Position numbers and translations under genes: made by a program
Part shown: positions 37,154 to 47,430 of the stretch, piece by piece
How the letters are laid out: every line of letters starts with the position of its first letter
Position numbering within the stretch: position 1 is the first letter of the stretch
Assembly (NCBI GenBank): GCA_018831195.1
Contig: JAHJDP010000087.1
Span: 158,139-222,138 of the forward strand
Source: Candidatus Eisenbacteria bacterium
GTDB taxonomy: Bacteria; Eisenbacteria; RBG-16-71-46; CAIMUX01; JAHJDP01
Length of the DNA stretch: 64,000 bases
Reading direction: 5' to 3'
Notes under the pieces: generated by a model
Told to the model about the DNA's origin: nothing
Database searches by the model: none
Seen by the model: only the letters and a program-made list of their open reading frames with translations

Positions 37154-40100
37154 GTGAAGTCTTGCGCGACTTTTTGGGGGGGATCCGCGTCTTGCGGGCA
37201 GAAGTGGTTGACGGGCATTCTAACCCTGACCGGTCTTTTCCTGGCTCTCTTCGCGATTCAGGGGTTCGCCGAGGAGATCCCAACCAGTGAATTGGGCAGA
37301 ACGCCCGAGATTCAGATCCTTCATTCCGACGACGCCGGCGTCAGCCTGCGATTCGAACTGATCGACCTGGTCACTGAAACGGCCACGATCGATGGGACGG
37401 AATGGAAGATGCTGGCGATCCCCGGCGGCGATCTCGCCGGTGAGATCGGCCGGCCGGCCCTGCCGACCTTCTCCCGCCTTGTCTCCATCCCCAATCAATC
37501 GGGGGTGGACATCTCCGTGACCATCGAGGAAGAGGAGACAAGGACCGGATATCGCGTCATGCCGATGCAGGGAAACGATGGGGACAGCTTCGCCTATGAT
37601 GCCGCGGCTTATGATCTCGATGATTTCGGCTCCACCGCCGCCGCGATGACCGGTGACCCCGCGATCCTCAGGGATCAGCGCGTGGTGACTTTAACATTCC
37701 AGCCCGTTCAATACAATCCGGCGCAAGGGATCATCAAGGTCGCGCGCCGAATCCGTGTCGATGTCCAATTCGCCGGCGTTGATCTGCGCAACTCACTCGA
37801 TAATACCAACCGGCGCATTACTCCAAGCTTCAACAAGTTATACCGCAGCACCATCCTCAATTACGTGGAACCTGATCGCGCCGATATCGTGCCGGGATCC
37901 TATCTATTGATTTGCCCCAACGACGCCGCCGTCATCAATCTTCTTCAGCCGCTCATTGAATGGCGGGAACGCAAGGGAGCCCCGGTGATCCTGGCAACCA
38001 CGGCGGAAACCGGCGCCAGCGCCGCCAATATTTTGAGCTATATTCAAACCGTCTACGCTTCATCCGATCCGCCTCTCGAGTTTGTCTGCCTCGTGGGAGA
38101 CGCCAATGGGACGTATGCGATCCCCACTTGGTTCGAATCGTATAGCGGCTACAACGGAGAAGGAGACAATCCCTATACATTGCTGGCGGGTGGAGATGTC
38201 CTCTCCGATATTCATATCGGCCGGATCTCCATCGCCAGTCTGAGCGAGCTCGAGCTGATCGTCGCCAAAACGGTCGGCTATGAAAGCGAGCCTTACATGG
38301 AGGAAACGGATTGGTACAAGCGCGCCTGTCTGGTCGCTGACACCTCGCCCTCCGGTTGGAGCTGCGTAACGGTCCAACAGTGGATTAAAACCCGCCTGAT
38401 CGAGATGGGTTATACAGATATAGATACACTTTGGCCGGAACCTGTACCTCCCGACATGATCACTGAGCTCAACAAAGGGGACACATTTTTCAGTTATCGC
38501 GGTTACCTGGGGATGAGCAGCTGGAGCAGCAGTAATGCCTATTCATTAACCAATGGATGGAAAATGCCCTTCTGTGTGAATATCACCTGCGATACCGGCT
38601 CTTTTGCCAGCGGGACAGCGCGTTCGGAGGGATTTTTGCGGGCCGGAAGCGTCAATCCGATAACGCCCAAAGGCGGCGTCGGCTCTATCGGAACCGCCAC
38701 CACCGGAACTCACACCCGGTATAACAATTGTATGCACTACGGCATCCATCATGGAATGCTCTACGACGAACTTTACGAGATGGGTGCGGCTTTGACCCGC
38801 GGCAAGGTAGAGATGTACATCAACTATCAACTGCGCGAACCGACTAAGGTGCAAATATGGAGCCACTGGAACAATCTTATGGGTGACCCGGCGGGTGAAA
38901 TATTCACAGATATCCCCGTCGAACTATCAGTGAATCATCCGGCCTCTCTCTATAGAGGAGCAAATTCCCTTGCGGTAAGCGTAACCGCCGGCCCCCTGCC
39001 TGTGGCCGATGCGCAGGTTTGCCTCCTCAAGGATGGAGAAACGTATATCGTCGGATACACCGACGGCAACGGCGAAGTAGAGCTTCCGATTGTGACAGAC
39101 GCGGCGGGAGATCTTCTTGTAACCGTAACCAAGCACAATTGCCTGCCCTATTTGGCCACCGTGCCGGTAACCAACCCAACGCTCTTTGTCGGATTTGAAA
39201 GCTTCACCATTGATGATGACACTTCCGGCGAGAGCCAAGGCGACAACAACGGCCTGCCGAACCCGGGCGAGACAATCGAGCTTCCCGTTCAGGTCAAGAA
39301 TTTCGGCACATCGAGCGCCGCCAGCGTCACGGCGACCCTCACAACCGATGATCCCTACATCACGATCACCGATGGAAATGAAGCCTTCGGCACAGTTGCG
39401 GGCGGTGCGTCCGTATGGAGCGCCGACGATTTTGACTTCACGATCGATCTTGGGTGTCCGCATGGGCGTGTCATCCAGTTCGCCCTGGAAGTCAGCTCCG
39501 GCGCCACCAGTTGGCATTCGCTGGTTGAGGTTGAGGTTATCTCGGCGGATCTTCAATTCCAGGACTTCCGTGTCGAAGACGGCTTCAACGGTATCCTTGA
39601 CCCCGGAGAGACAGCGGGACTAAGGCTCAAGATATACAATGGGGGTGGTATCACGGCTGAGAATGCTGTTGGGACCCTCGTTTCCCTCAGCCCGCTGATC
39701 ACGGTGACTGACGCCGCCGGCACTTTTGGATCGATCCCCGCCGGCCTGGCCGGCGATAATTTGAGTGACCTGTTCGAGGTGCATGCCGACAACGGCGCCC
39801 ACCCGGGCTACCAAGCTCATTTCCTGGCTTATATGGAATTCTCCGGCGGGATGAAAGATACCGTCTTTGCCCAAATCACGGTCGGAAACCGCACTGTGGG
39901 CGACCCCATCGGGCCCGATGCCCACGGTTATTGGGCCTTTTATAATACCGACGTTAATTACACCGAGGCACCCACCTATAACTGGATCGAGATCGATCCG
40001 AATTACGGCGGCGATGGCGTCGAAATCTCTCTCAGCGATTTCGGCGAATACCAGGATGATTCGAAGACCCTCGATATTCCCTTCCCGTTTATGTATTACG

Positions 40101-42007
40101 GCGAGACCTTTACCCGCGCCACTGTTTGTTCAAACGGCTGGATGGCGATGGGTTCGACCTATCTCAACAACTACCGTAATTGGAATATCCCCGGCGCCGG
40201 AAGTCCGCAGGATATGCTGGCTGTATTCTGGGATAACTTGTACCGCACCGGCAACGCCGCCGTCTATCAGAAATTCGACGCCGCGAATCACCGGTGGATT
40301 GTTCAATGGAGCCGGATGAGACATTTTGATACGGGCGCCACAGAAACGTTCCAGGTCCTCCTTTATGATCCCGCGCATTATCCAACCAGTTCCGGTGACG
40401 GCGAGATTGTTTATCAATATGAAACAATCGTCAACAATGACAGCGGGGAGAATTACGCTACCGTTGGGATTCAGAATCACACACAGACCGATGGCTTACT
40501 CTATACCTATGCGAACAGCTACCCGACAGGCGCGGCAGCCCTTGCCGCCGGACGGGCGATCCGGTTTATGCCGATTACCGCCGAGCCGACCGGGGGAATC
40601 GCCGGAACGGTTCGTAACGACTATAACAACAATCCGATCGAGAGCGTCAATGTAAAGCTTCTGGAAACAGGGACCAGCTGGAACACAACCGCCGCCGGAA
40701 CCTATTCGGGCTCCGCCCCTGAAGGAATCTATACGGTGATCACGACACATTCGAGTTTTGATCCCGATACGACGTATAACGTTGAGGTTATCCTGGGCCA
40801 GCAGGTCACGGTTGATTTCTATCTCACTGATATCGCCGCCCCGGTGATCACGACAACCCAGCATCTCACGACAAATGATACCGAAGGGCCGTATGAGATC
40901 CCGGTGACGATCGAGGAATATACCGGTGTGACATTGGCCACATTGTTCTACAGAACCGGCGGCCCCGATTGGACACCTGTGCCCCTTACACACATCTCCG
41001 GCCACGAGTATCTTGGCGAGATTCCGGGACAGGATTATACGACCTATGTTGAGTATTATATCTACTCACGGGACAACCTCGGTTATGAAACCTACGATCC
41101 GGCGGGCGCGCCGATTCTTTACTACGGCTTCCTCGTTGCGCCGGCGGTGCAGCTCTTTATGGATGATCTCGAAACAAATCAGGGGTGGACCGTCGGCGCC
41201 CCGGGTGACGATGCGACGACCGGAATCTGGGAGCGGGTCGACTCCAACGCCATCTGGGAGGGCGAATACGAGGTTCAGCCTGAAGATGATCATACTCCCG
41301 ATCCGGGTGTCCTGTGCTTCGTTACCGGAAACGCCCCTGAGGGTTCAGCCCAGGGTACCAACGACGTGGATGGCGGCACGACGACCCTATTCTCACCGGT
41401 GATCGACCTTTCCTCCATGTCCGGAACCGCCAACCTGACCTACTATCGTTGGTACTCATGCGACACAGGATATTCGACAGACGACGTTTGGATTGTTCAG
41501 ATAACAGATAATGGAACCGATTGGGTCTCTCTGGAAAACACGGGAACCAGCGATCGCAGTTGGAGGAAGATGGATTTCATCCTCAATAACTATGTCGACC
41601 TCACCGATCACATACAGGTCAAATTCATCGCCTCGGATCTTGGAACGGGGGGCGTTGTAGAAGCGGCTGTCGATGATTTTGAGATCCTCTTTACAGGGAC
41701 CAGCGACGTGGCGGAGGAAGCGAGCCCCGCGCCCTTCCTCCTCTTCCAGAATCATCCGAACCCCGCTTCATCCTCGACGACGATCCGGTTCGCCTTGGAT
41801 TCCGAGGGGCCGGTGCATTTGGTCCTTTACGATATTCAAGGACGCGTCCTGCGGCACCTGATTGACGGGAACCGCAAAGCCGGGATGCAATCGATCCTTT
41901 GGGACGGGCGGGATGGATCCGGAAACAAGGTTCCATCGGGGATCTATTTCTACCGGATTCAGACCGCGGATCAGTCGGCAACGAGGAAGATGATATTCAT
42001 CCAGTGA
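37154..42007 (+). CDS. Secreted gingipain-like (C25 fold) multidomain protein, tandem copy 3
   Basis: 1617 residues from a GTG with AAGGAGGA just upstream. Signal peptide with hydrophobic run at about 20-36. C25 region: EFVCLVGDANGTYAIP, DIHIGRISIAS, SYRGYLGMSSW and NITCDTGSFASG; Tyr (codon at 38504) replaces the usual His, Cys is kept. The same chain of Ig-like, nidogen-like, carboxypeptidase-regulatory-like, jelly-roll and FlgD-Ig domains follows as in copies 1 and 2, with strong local identity (for example NNPIES versus NNPIQN, DDATTGIWERVD in both 1 and 3). The three genes are most simply explained by tandem duplication. Confidence 0.87.
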   Translation: MKSCATFWGGSASCGQKWLTGILTLTGLFLALFAIQGFAEEIPTSELGRTPEIQILHSDDAGVSLRFELIDLVTETATIDGTEWKMLAIPGGDLAGEIGRPALPTFSRLVSIPNQSGVDISVTIEEEETRTGYRVMPMQGNDGDSFAYDAAAYDLDDFGSTAAAMTGDPAILRDQRVVTLTFQPVQYNPAQGIIKVARRIRVDVQFAGVDLRNSLDNTNRRITPSFNKLYRSTILNYVEPDRADIVPGSYLLICPNDAAVINLLQPLIEWRERKGAPVILATTAETGASAANILSYIQTVYASSDPPLEFVCLVGDANGTYAIPTWFESYSGYNGEGDNPYTLLAGGDVLSDIHIGRISIASLSELELIVAKTVGYESEPYMEETDWYKRACLVADTSPSGWSCVTVQQWIKTRLIEMGYTDIDTLWPEPVPPDMITELNKGDTFFSYRGYLGMSSWSSSNAYSLTNGWKMPFCVNITCDTGSFASGTARSEGFLRAGSVNPITPKGGVGSIGTATTGTHTRYNNCMHYGIHHGMLYDELYEMGAALTRGKVEMYINYQLREPTKVQIWSHWNNLMGDPAGEIFTDIPVELSVNHPASLYRGANSLAVSVTAGPLPVADAQVCLLKDGETYIVGYTDGNGEVELPIVTDAAGDLLVTVTKHNCLPYLATVPVTNPTLFVGFESFTIDDDTSGESQGDNNGLPNPGETIELPVQVKNFGTSSAASVTATLTTDDPYITITDGNEAFGTVAGGASVWSADDFDFTIDLGCPHGRVIQFALEVSSGATSWHSLVEVEVISADLQFQDFRVEDGFNGILDPGETAGLRLKIYNGGGITAENAVGTLVSLSPLITVTDAAGTFGSIPAGLAGDNLSDLFEVHADNGAHPGYQAHFLAYMEFSGGMKDTVFAQITVGNRTVGDPIGPDAHGYWAFYNTDVNYTEAPTYNWIEIDPNYGGDGVEISLSDFGEYQDDSKTLDIPFPFMYYGETFTRATVCSNGWMAMGSTYLNNYRNWNIPGAGSPQDMLAVFWDNLYRTGNAAVYQKFDAANHRWIVQWSRMRHFDTGATETFQVLLYDPAHYPTSSGDGEIVYQYETIVNNDSGENYATVGIQNHTQTDGLLYTYANSYPTGAAALAAGRAIRFMPITAEPTGGIAGTVRNDYNNNPIESVNVKLLETGTSWNTTAAGTYSGSAPEGIYTVITTHSSFDPDTTYNVEVILGQQVTVDFYLTDIAAPVITTTQHLTTNDTEGPYEIPVTIEEYTGVTLATLFYRTGGPDWTPVPLTHISGHEYLGEIPGQDYTTYVEYYIYSRDNLGYETYDPAGAPILYYGFLVAPAVQLFMDDLETNQGWTVGAPGDDATTGIWERVDSNAIWEGEYEVQPEDDHTPDPGVLCFVTGNAPEGSAQGTNDVDGGTTTLFSPVIDLSSMSGTANLTYYRWYSCDTGYSTDDVWIVQITDNGTDWVSLENTGTSDRSWRKMDFILNNYVDLTDHIQVKFIASDLGTGGVVEAAVDDFEILFTGTSDVAEEASPAPFLLFQNHPNPASSSTTIRFALDSEGPVHLVLYDIQGRVLRHLIDGNRKAGMQSILWDGRDGSGNKVPSGIYFYRIQTADQSATRKMIFIQ

Positions 42008-42023
42008 CCCACGGGTCATCCAT

Positions 42024-42084
42024 ATACCGGTCCAGGCCGGTATTGATTCAAAATAGGCGGCTCCTGCGATGGGGCCGCCTATTT
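42024..42084 (+). terminator. Two consecutive hairpins after tandem copy 3
   Basis: First hairpin ATACCGG / CCGGTAT (42024-42043); second AAATAGGCGGC / GCCGCCTATTT (42051-42061 with 42074-42084), an 11-bp perfect stem ending in TTTC and followed by CATGCTATTTTCTC. The second is a convincing intrinsic terminator separating the C25 array from the TldD-like operon. Confidence 0.8.
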
Positions 42085-42204
42085 CATGCTATTTTCTCAT
42101 GTGTCACTTCCAACCAAAGTGCTAAGGTTCTGTTCATATGGAATAAAAATGACACGGTGATCTCCAGGCCGCCAAAAGCTCATTTTAACCCTACCGGAGG
42201 AATT

Positions 42205-43965
42205 ATGGTTCGATACCTCATTCTGGCCTTCGCCGCCGGACTCCTTCTTTTGGCGCCCCTTTTTCCGGCGCCCCTCTTCTCGGGACAAGAAGCGGTTGCG
42301 GCGGCTATTCCAGGCACTGGGATCCTGGATATCTTGCAGACTGAGCTGACCCGGTCGATGGACAACCTGTCCTCGGCCTCCGAGATCCCCCTCTATTACC
42401 TTCAGTATGCTGTAACGGAGCAATGTTCTTTCAACCTCTCCATGAGCAATGGGGGATTCGAGGCTCCGCATGCCATGCATGAACGGTTTCTGGATGTCGA
42501 TCTCAGAGTTGGATCCATGGATCTGGACAATACGCACGAAATCCGTGGCGGCAATTGGCGCGACAACTATGACGGCCGCCGGGTTATCTATTTCCCATTG
42601 GATAACGACCCCGGATCGATCGCCGCGGCGCTCTGGAGTGAAACGGAGTACCAATACCGCAAGGCCCAGGAACGCTACACAAAGGTCTTGAGCAATAGAC
42701 AGGTCATGGTCGAGGAAGAGGACCTTTCCAATGATTTTTCGCCTGGAGAACCGCATCAATTCACCGAAGCCATCTCTATTGCGCAATATGATGAGAAGTA
42801 TTGGCGGGATGTCATAGGCTTGGCCGGGAGGTATTTTGCCTCCGTCCCCTTCGTCAAAGAATCGCAGGTCAGATTTTCCGTGCAGGATAACGCCACCTAC
42901 CTGGTCAATAGCGACGGGGACCGGTTACAGCATGGCAATCACTATCACCGCCTGTCCCTCTCCATAGAGGGAATGGCTGAAGACGGCATGGTTCTGAATC
43001 GATCGCATTATTATGCCGCGGCGGCGATCACCAACTTCCCGGATGCCGAAACCATCATGGCCGACGCGGAGCGCCTTGTTACGGAGTTGGAGCTCTTGAT
43101 CAACGCGCCGATGGTCGAGCCCTATATCGGTCCAGCCATTCTCCGCCACAGGGCCAGCGGCGTTTTTTTCCACGAAATCTTCGGGCATCGGATTGAAGGC
43201 CATCGGCAGAAGAGCGAGAGCGAGGGGCAAACCTTCACAAAAAAAGTCGGACAGCAGATTCTCCCCGAATTTATAAGTGTTTATGACGACGCAACGCTCC
43301 AACAATTCAACAATGATGATCTTCGGGGGTACTACAAATTCGACGACGAGGGTACGCCGGCGGAGCGGGTCACCGTGGTTGAGAAGGGCGTCCTGAAGAA
43401 TTTTCTAACGAGCCGCTCGCCTATCAATAATTTCCCCAAGAGTAACGGCCATGGCCGGAGGCAGGCGGGATACGATGTCGTCGCCCGCCAAGGGAACCTG
43501 GTCATAGAGTCGGAGAGAAGGGTTCCCTATAGTGAACTGCGGGCCATGTTAATAGAAGAATGCAAGCGGCAGAACAAACCGTACGGCCTCATTTTCGACG
43601 ATATCTCAGGCGGATTCACGATGACGGGGCGCGGCGGACCCCAGGCCTTCAAGGTGAATCCCCTTTTGGTGTATCGGGTTCATACCGATGGCCGGCCGGA
43701 TGAGGTTGTAAGAGGTGTCGACATTGTCGGTACGCCGCTGACCTGCTTCAGCAAGATTCTGATGGCGGCGCAGGATGACGCCGTATTTAACGGCACCTGC
43801 GGCGCGGAATCAGGGAATGTGCCCGTTTCCGCCATTTCTCCAAGCCTTCTCGTCGCGGAAATCGAGGTTGAAAAACGCCGGAAGGGCCAGGATCGCCCCC
43901 CTATCTTGCCGCCGCCGTTATTGGAAGGATCCAAAGAAGAATCCGAAGGGGGGGAGATGCCATGA
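42205..43965 (+). CDS. Exported TldD-like metallopeptidase (HExxxH subunit)
   Basis: 586 residues from the ATG at 42205, with GGAGGAATT directly before it. The N-terminus is a signal peptide or anchor (hydrophobic run about 4-30), which cytoplasmic TldD lacks. The TldD/PmbA fold shows in the metal motif HEIFGHRIEGHRQ (H323, E324, H328, fitting HExxxH), then LRGYYKFDDEGTPAERVTVVEKGVLKNFL, RSPINNFPKSNGHGR and the C-terminal IVGTPLTCFSKILMA. TldD with TldE cuts unfolded peptides and matures microcins in other bacteria. The C-terminal end is Pro/Glu-rich. The next gene starts inside this stop codon (ATGA), forming a pair. Confidence 0.88.
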   Translation: MVRYLILAFAAGLLLLAPLFPAPLFSGQEAVAAAIPGTGILDILQTELTRSMDNLSSASEIPLYYLQYAVTEQCSFNLSMSNGGFEAPHAMHERFLDVDLRVGSMDLDNTHEIRGGNWRDNYDGRRVIYFPLDNDPGSIAAALWSETEYQYRKAQERYTKVLSNRQVMVEEEDLSNDFSPGEPHQFTEAISIAQYDEKYWRDVIGLAGRYFASVPFVKESQVRFSVQDNATYLVNSDGDRLQHGNHYHRLSLSIEGMAEDGMVLNRSHYYAAAAITNFPDAETIMADAERLVTELELLINAPMVEPYIGPAILRHRASGVFFHEIFGHRIEGHRQKSESEGQTFTKKVGQQILPEFISVYDDATLQQFNNDDLRGYYKFDDEGTPAERVTVVEKGVLKNFLTSRSPINNFPKSNGHGRRQAGYDVVARQGNLVIESERRVPYSELRAMLIEECKRQNKPYGLIFDDISGGFTMTGRGGPQAFKVNPLLVYRVHTDGRPDEVVRGVDIVGTPLTCFSKILMAAQDDAVFNGTCGAESGNVPVSAISPSLLVAEIEVEKRRKGQDRPPILPPPLLEGSKEESEGGEMP

Positions 43966-45686
43966 GAACATTTCATCGTCTCATACTGGTCTTCGCGGCG
44001 CTGCTGTCGTTTCAATCGGCCGCCCATTGCACCGAACCGGTGGATCCCGTTTTCACGGCAATGGAATCGGAGCTTCATCGATCCATAAATCACCTGTTTT
44101 TCGACGAGATGCCGAAACCATATTTTTTAAGCTATAAAATTCAAGATAACGATTACATCCACGTCGCCTCGCGATACGGCGCTCTAACCCACTCAAGCCG
44201 CCAGCAAAATCGATACCTGACGATCGATCTCCGTGTCGGCAATCCCGCCCGCGATAACAGCTACTTTGTTCGCGACTGGCGGGATTTATACAATATGCGG
44301 GATGAATTGCCTATTGATGATGATATTCAAGGCCTGAGACATCACCTCTGGCTTCTCACCGATACGGCATACAAAACCGCCCTTGAAAACCTATCACGAA
44401 AAGAGGCGTATCTGCAGGCCAACCCCCCCAAGGAAGAGATCCCGGATATGAGCGTCGCAGAGCCCAATATCTATCTGGAAGAACCAATGCTGTTGAAGAC
44501 GACCCCGGAGGAATGGGAAAAGGAGGTCACTTCAATCGCGGAAGTTCTGCGGGAATTCAGGGAGCTTCAGGATTGGTCTGTTGAATATATCGGGGTGTCG
44601 GTTAATAAGCGTTTTATAAACTCCGAAGGCAGCCGGACATTGAGCGGATATCTGTACCAGTACCTCGAAGTGAAGGCGACAGCGCAGGCGTCCGACGGAC
44701 AGCGTCTCTCCAATTTCTATCGCATCGCCCTGCGTGATGACGATCCATTGCCAGCAAGAGAAAAACTAACCGCAGATGTTCGCAAGATGGCCATCGAGCT
44801 GCAGGAGATGGTTTCCGCACCGGCGCTGGATGAATATGCGGGCCCCGTCCTCTTTGAAGGGTATGCGGCGGCCCAGTTCTTCTCGCAGCTTTTTATAAGT
44901 CAACTGTCCCCGGCTCGCGCGCCCCTGGTCGCCGAGGAGTGGATAAAGGACCAACTCCCGGATTCAAAACTGGCGGGGAAATTGAATCGCAGGATCTTCC
45001 CCGAATTCATCACCGTGACCGATGAGCCCAGCCGGAAAAAATGGGAGGGCGCCGCCTGTCTGGGACACCGTTCAGTCGACGATGAGGGGGTTCCTTGCCG
45101 TGATATCGCCCTCGTCAAGGCGGGGCGGCTTACCACCCTGCCGATGACCCGGCGGCCGATAAAGAAGCTTGCAGAGACAAACGGCCATGCAAGATCCTTG
45201 CAGAATCAATGGACAGTTCCTGGAATCACCACTTTGGTGATCAAATCAGATAAAACCAACAAAGATCTTCATAATGAGCTAAGGCGGCTCTGCAAGGAAT
45301 TCGGAAATGAATACGGCCTCTTGATAACACGTATAGATGATCCGGATGTCTCCCGTCCCTATCAGTGGACGGAACAGAATAATGATGGCAACGCCTTGCT
45401 GACATCCCCCATTATCATGTACTGCGTTTATGCCGATGATGGGCGCATCGAACCCGTTCGCGGCCTCGGCTTCGATGAGGTAACGATCCGCTCCCTGCGC
45501 GACGTTGTGATCATGGGCAAGGATCCAAAGCTGTTTAATTTCAGGCAGACAACCGGCTTCTCCGGCATTCGGTACCCTGCTTCAATTATCACGCCCTCCA
45601 TACTTATTGAAGAGATGGAGTTTAAGGACGCCATGATTCGGGAGCCGCTTCCTTTGACCCAAAACCCGATATTTTTAAAAGAATAG
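43962..45686 (+). CDS. Exported TldE/PmbA-like partner without metal site
   Basis: 574 residues with a signal peptide (about 1-22). It aligns with the preceding protein over the TldD/PmbA fold, but the metal motif is erased: FFHEIFGHR there is FFSQLFISQ here (S308 at the first His). The downstream blocks are kept (VDDEGVPCRDIALVKAGRLTTLPMTRRPIKKL, LAETNGHAR, SPSILIEEMEF). This matches the TldD/TldE arrangement, where only TldD carries the metal, and suggests an exported heterodimer. The ATG overlaps the first gene's stop by 4 nt. LemA follows 39 nt later and may be on the same transcript. Confidence 0.85.
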   Translation: MRTFHRLILVFAALLSFQSAAHCTEPVDPVFTAMESELHRSINHLFFDEMPKPYFLSYKIQDNDYIHVASRYGALTHSSRQQNRYLTIDLRVGNPARDNSYFVRDWRDLYNMRDELPIDDDIQGLRHHLWLLTDTAYKTALENLSRKEAYLQANPPKEEIPDMSVAEPNIYLEEPMLLKTTPEEWEKEVTSIAEVLREFRELQDWSVEYIGVSVNKRFINSEGSRTLSGYLYQYLEVKATAQASDGQRLSNFYRIALRDDDPLPAREKLTADVRKMAIELQEMVSAPALDEYAGPVLFEGYAAAQFFSQLFISQLSPARAPLVAEEWIKDQLPDSKLAGKLNRRIFPEFITVTDEPSRKKWEGAACLGHRSVDDEGVPCRDIALVKAGRLTTLPMTRRPIKKLAETNGHARSLQNQWTVPGITTLVIKSDKTNKDLHNELRRLCKEFGNEYGLLITRIDDPDVSRPYQWTEQNNDGNALLTSPIIMYCVYADDGRIEPVRGLGFDEVTIRSLRDVVIMGKDPKLFNFRQTTGFSGIRYPASIITPSILIEEMEFKDAMIREPLPLTQNPIFLKE

Positions 45687-45725
45687 CCGGCGGCGCATTG
45701 CCTGCCGGACAAAAAGGAGATGAAC

Positions 45726-46283
45726 ATGCTCATAATTCTTGGACTTATCTTTGTTGTGCTGATTACGATTTTTATTATGTACAACAGCCTTATCGGGAAA
45801 AAGAACCAGGTCGAAAACGCCTTCGCCGGCATTGATACGCTGCTTAAGAAACGTTATGACCTTATTCCGAATCTCGTGTCCGCTGTGAAGCAATATATGA
45901 AGCATGAGGCCGGTGTCTTGACAGAAATCACAGAACTTCGCGCAAAGGCGACATCCGGCACCCTTTCTTCCGATGAAGCCGTCGATCTTAACAATAAAAT
46001 CGGTCGGGCCCTAGGCGGCATCATGGTGGCCGTTGAAAACTATCCGGATCTCAAGGCCAGTGAAAACTTCCAGCAACTGCAACGTACGCTTAACGAAGTT
46101 GAAGAGCAGATCTCCGCGGCCAGAAGATCGTTTAACGCATCTGTTACAGATTTCAACAATGCTGTTGAGATGTTCCCGACCAATATCATGGCAGGCATGA
46201 TGGGCTATAAAAGACGGCAACTCTTTGAAATTCCGGAATCCGAACGCCAAAACCCGAATGTCGGTGACCTGTTCAGGGCATAA
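45726..46283 (+). CDS. lemA: LemA family protein
   Basis: 185 residues, the standard length. An N-terminal membrane anchor (1-19) is followed by the LemA signature block KKNQVENAFAGIDTLLKKRYDLIPNLV and a long helical bundle, ending near NPNVGDLF. I chose the ATG at 45726 because GGAG lies 6 nt upstream; the ATG at 45720 touches it. LemA proteins have the helices outside the membrane in most predictions and an unknown role, often alongside DUF3137 or HtpX-type genes. Here a DUF3137 gene follows after 20 nt. Confidence 0.93.
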   Translation: MLIILGLIFVVLITIFIMYNSLIGKKNQVENAFAGIDTLLKKRYDLIPNLVSAVKQYMKHEAGVLTEITELRAKATSGTLSSDEAVDLNNKIGRALGGIMVAVENYPDLKASENFQQLQRTLNEVEEQISAARRSFNASVTDFNNAVEMFPTNIMAGMMGYKRRQLFEIPESERQNPNVGDLFRA

Positions 46284-46303
46284 AACCAACGGCTGGTAAG
46301 TAT

Positions 46304-47275
46304 ATGAAGACAATTGCTGAGTTTCAGCAGCACTATGAAAAAGATCTGAAACCGGTTCTCCTGGAACTCGAGGGGTGGCGCGCAAGGATCAGCAGGAAGT
46401 TCGTGCGGATCGCGTCCGCCATTATCATTGCGGGTGGTCTTCTGATCTTTGCATTGTACTTGATAAATGCACCGGATTGGCTTCTATTCATAACGGCCGG
46501 ATTGAGTTTTGTCGCCATCATGATCTTCTACGCGCGCCTGACCGTAAAATTCGTCGCTGAATTCAAACGCAGAATCGTCGGCGATATCGTGAAATACCTG
46601 GACCCCAGCCTCGCTTACTCGCCCACTGGTCACGTTACGCAGCAACAATTCGTTGCCAGCCGCATCTTCAAGCATCAGATTGACCGTTACGGCGGGGAGG
46701 ATTGCGTTTCGGGAAAGCTCGATGCAACAGCCATTAAGTTTTCTGAAATACATGCCGAGTACAAAACCGAACATACGGACAGCAAGGGCCGGCGCCGCAC
46801 AGAATGGCACACAATATTCAAAGGATTATTTTTTATTGGGGACTTCAACAAAAATTTCAATGGTGTTACAGTCGTTCTTCCCGACACGGCGGAGCGGCTT
46901 TTTGGATTTCTCGGAAATAAATTCCAGAACGTTTTCAAGCACCACGGTGAATTGGTAAAGCTTGAGGATCCAGAGTTCGAAAAGCTCTTTGTTGTTTATG
47001 GCGACGACCAAATCGAGGCAAGGTATATCCTTTCTACCAGTCTTATGCGGCGAATTGTAGAATTTAAAAAGAAGACCGGATATAATATCTATATCTCGTT
47101 TGTGAATTCCAATGTGAATGTGGCGATCACGACGCGGAAAAATATGTTTGAGCCTCGGATTTTCAGCACCCTGATGGATTTCGAGCTCGCCCGGGAGTAT
47201 TTCGAGGATCTCCAATTGGCGACCGGAATTGTCGACGATCTAAACTTGAATACCCGAATTTGGACAAAAAGCTGA
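46304..47275 (+). CDS. DUF3137 domain membrane protein
   Basis: 323 residues: a pair of membrane segments at about 40-80, then a soluble domain with FKGLFFIGDFNKNFNGVTVVLPD, VYGDDQIEARYILSTSLMRRI and NVAIT as DUF3137 markers. Function is unknown. LemA-DUF3137 pairs occur widely in bacteria, so the two proteins probably act together in the envelope. The position directly behind the exported TldD/TldE-like pair suggests one transcription unit. Confidence 0.87.
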   Translation: MKTIAEFQQHYEKDLKPVLLELEGWRARISRKFVRIASAIIIAGGLLIFALYLINAPDWLLFITAGLSFVAIMIFYARLTVKFVAEFKRRIVGDIVKYLDPSLAYSPTGHVTQQQFVASRIFKHQIDRYGGEDCVSGKLDATAIKFSEIHAEYKTEHTDSKGRRRTEWHTIFKGLFFIGDFNKNFNGVTVVLPDTAERLFGFLGNKFQNVFKHHGELVKLEDPEFEKLFVVYGDDQIEARYILSTSLMRRIVEFKKKTGYNIYISFVNSNVNVAITTRKNMFEPRIFSTLMDFELAREYFEDLQLATGIVDDLNLNTRIWTKS

Positions 47276-47400
47276 TCCCGTCATCATTCCGCCGCCACGG
47301 GACTCGTCCTTGGAAAAGCTTCGAGAGAATGCCGTAACGCATTGATTCACAATCGCCTGCGACGCTCTCAGGGGACATCCTAACCTATGTGGGAGCCCAT

Positions 47401-47430
47401 TCGACAATTCCCCCTTCTTTGTAGTATAAT
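47401..47430 (+). promoter_or_regulatory. Promoter of C25 copy 4
   Basis: TCGACA (47401-47406), 18-nt spacer, TATAAT (47425-47430). The leader to the GTG at 47540 is about 105 nt and lacks the conserved block of copies 2 and 3. Confidence 0.6.

Noticed and set aside
43962..45686. Second TldD gene as a broken pseudogene of the first
   Set aside because: Full-length frame, own signal peptide, conserved blocks; the missing metal site fits the known TldE role.
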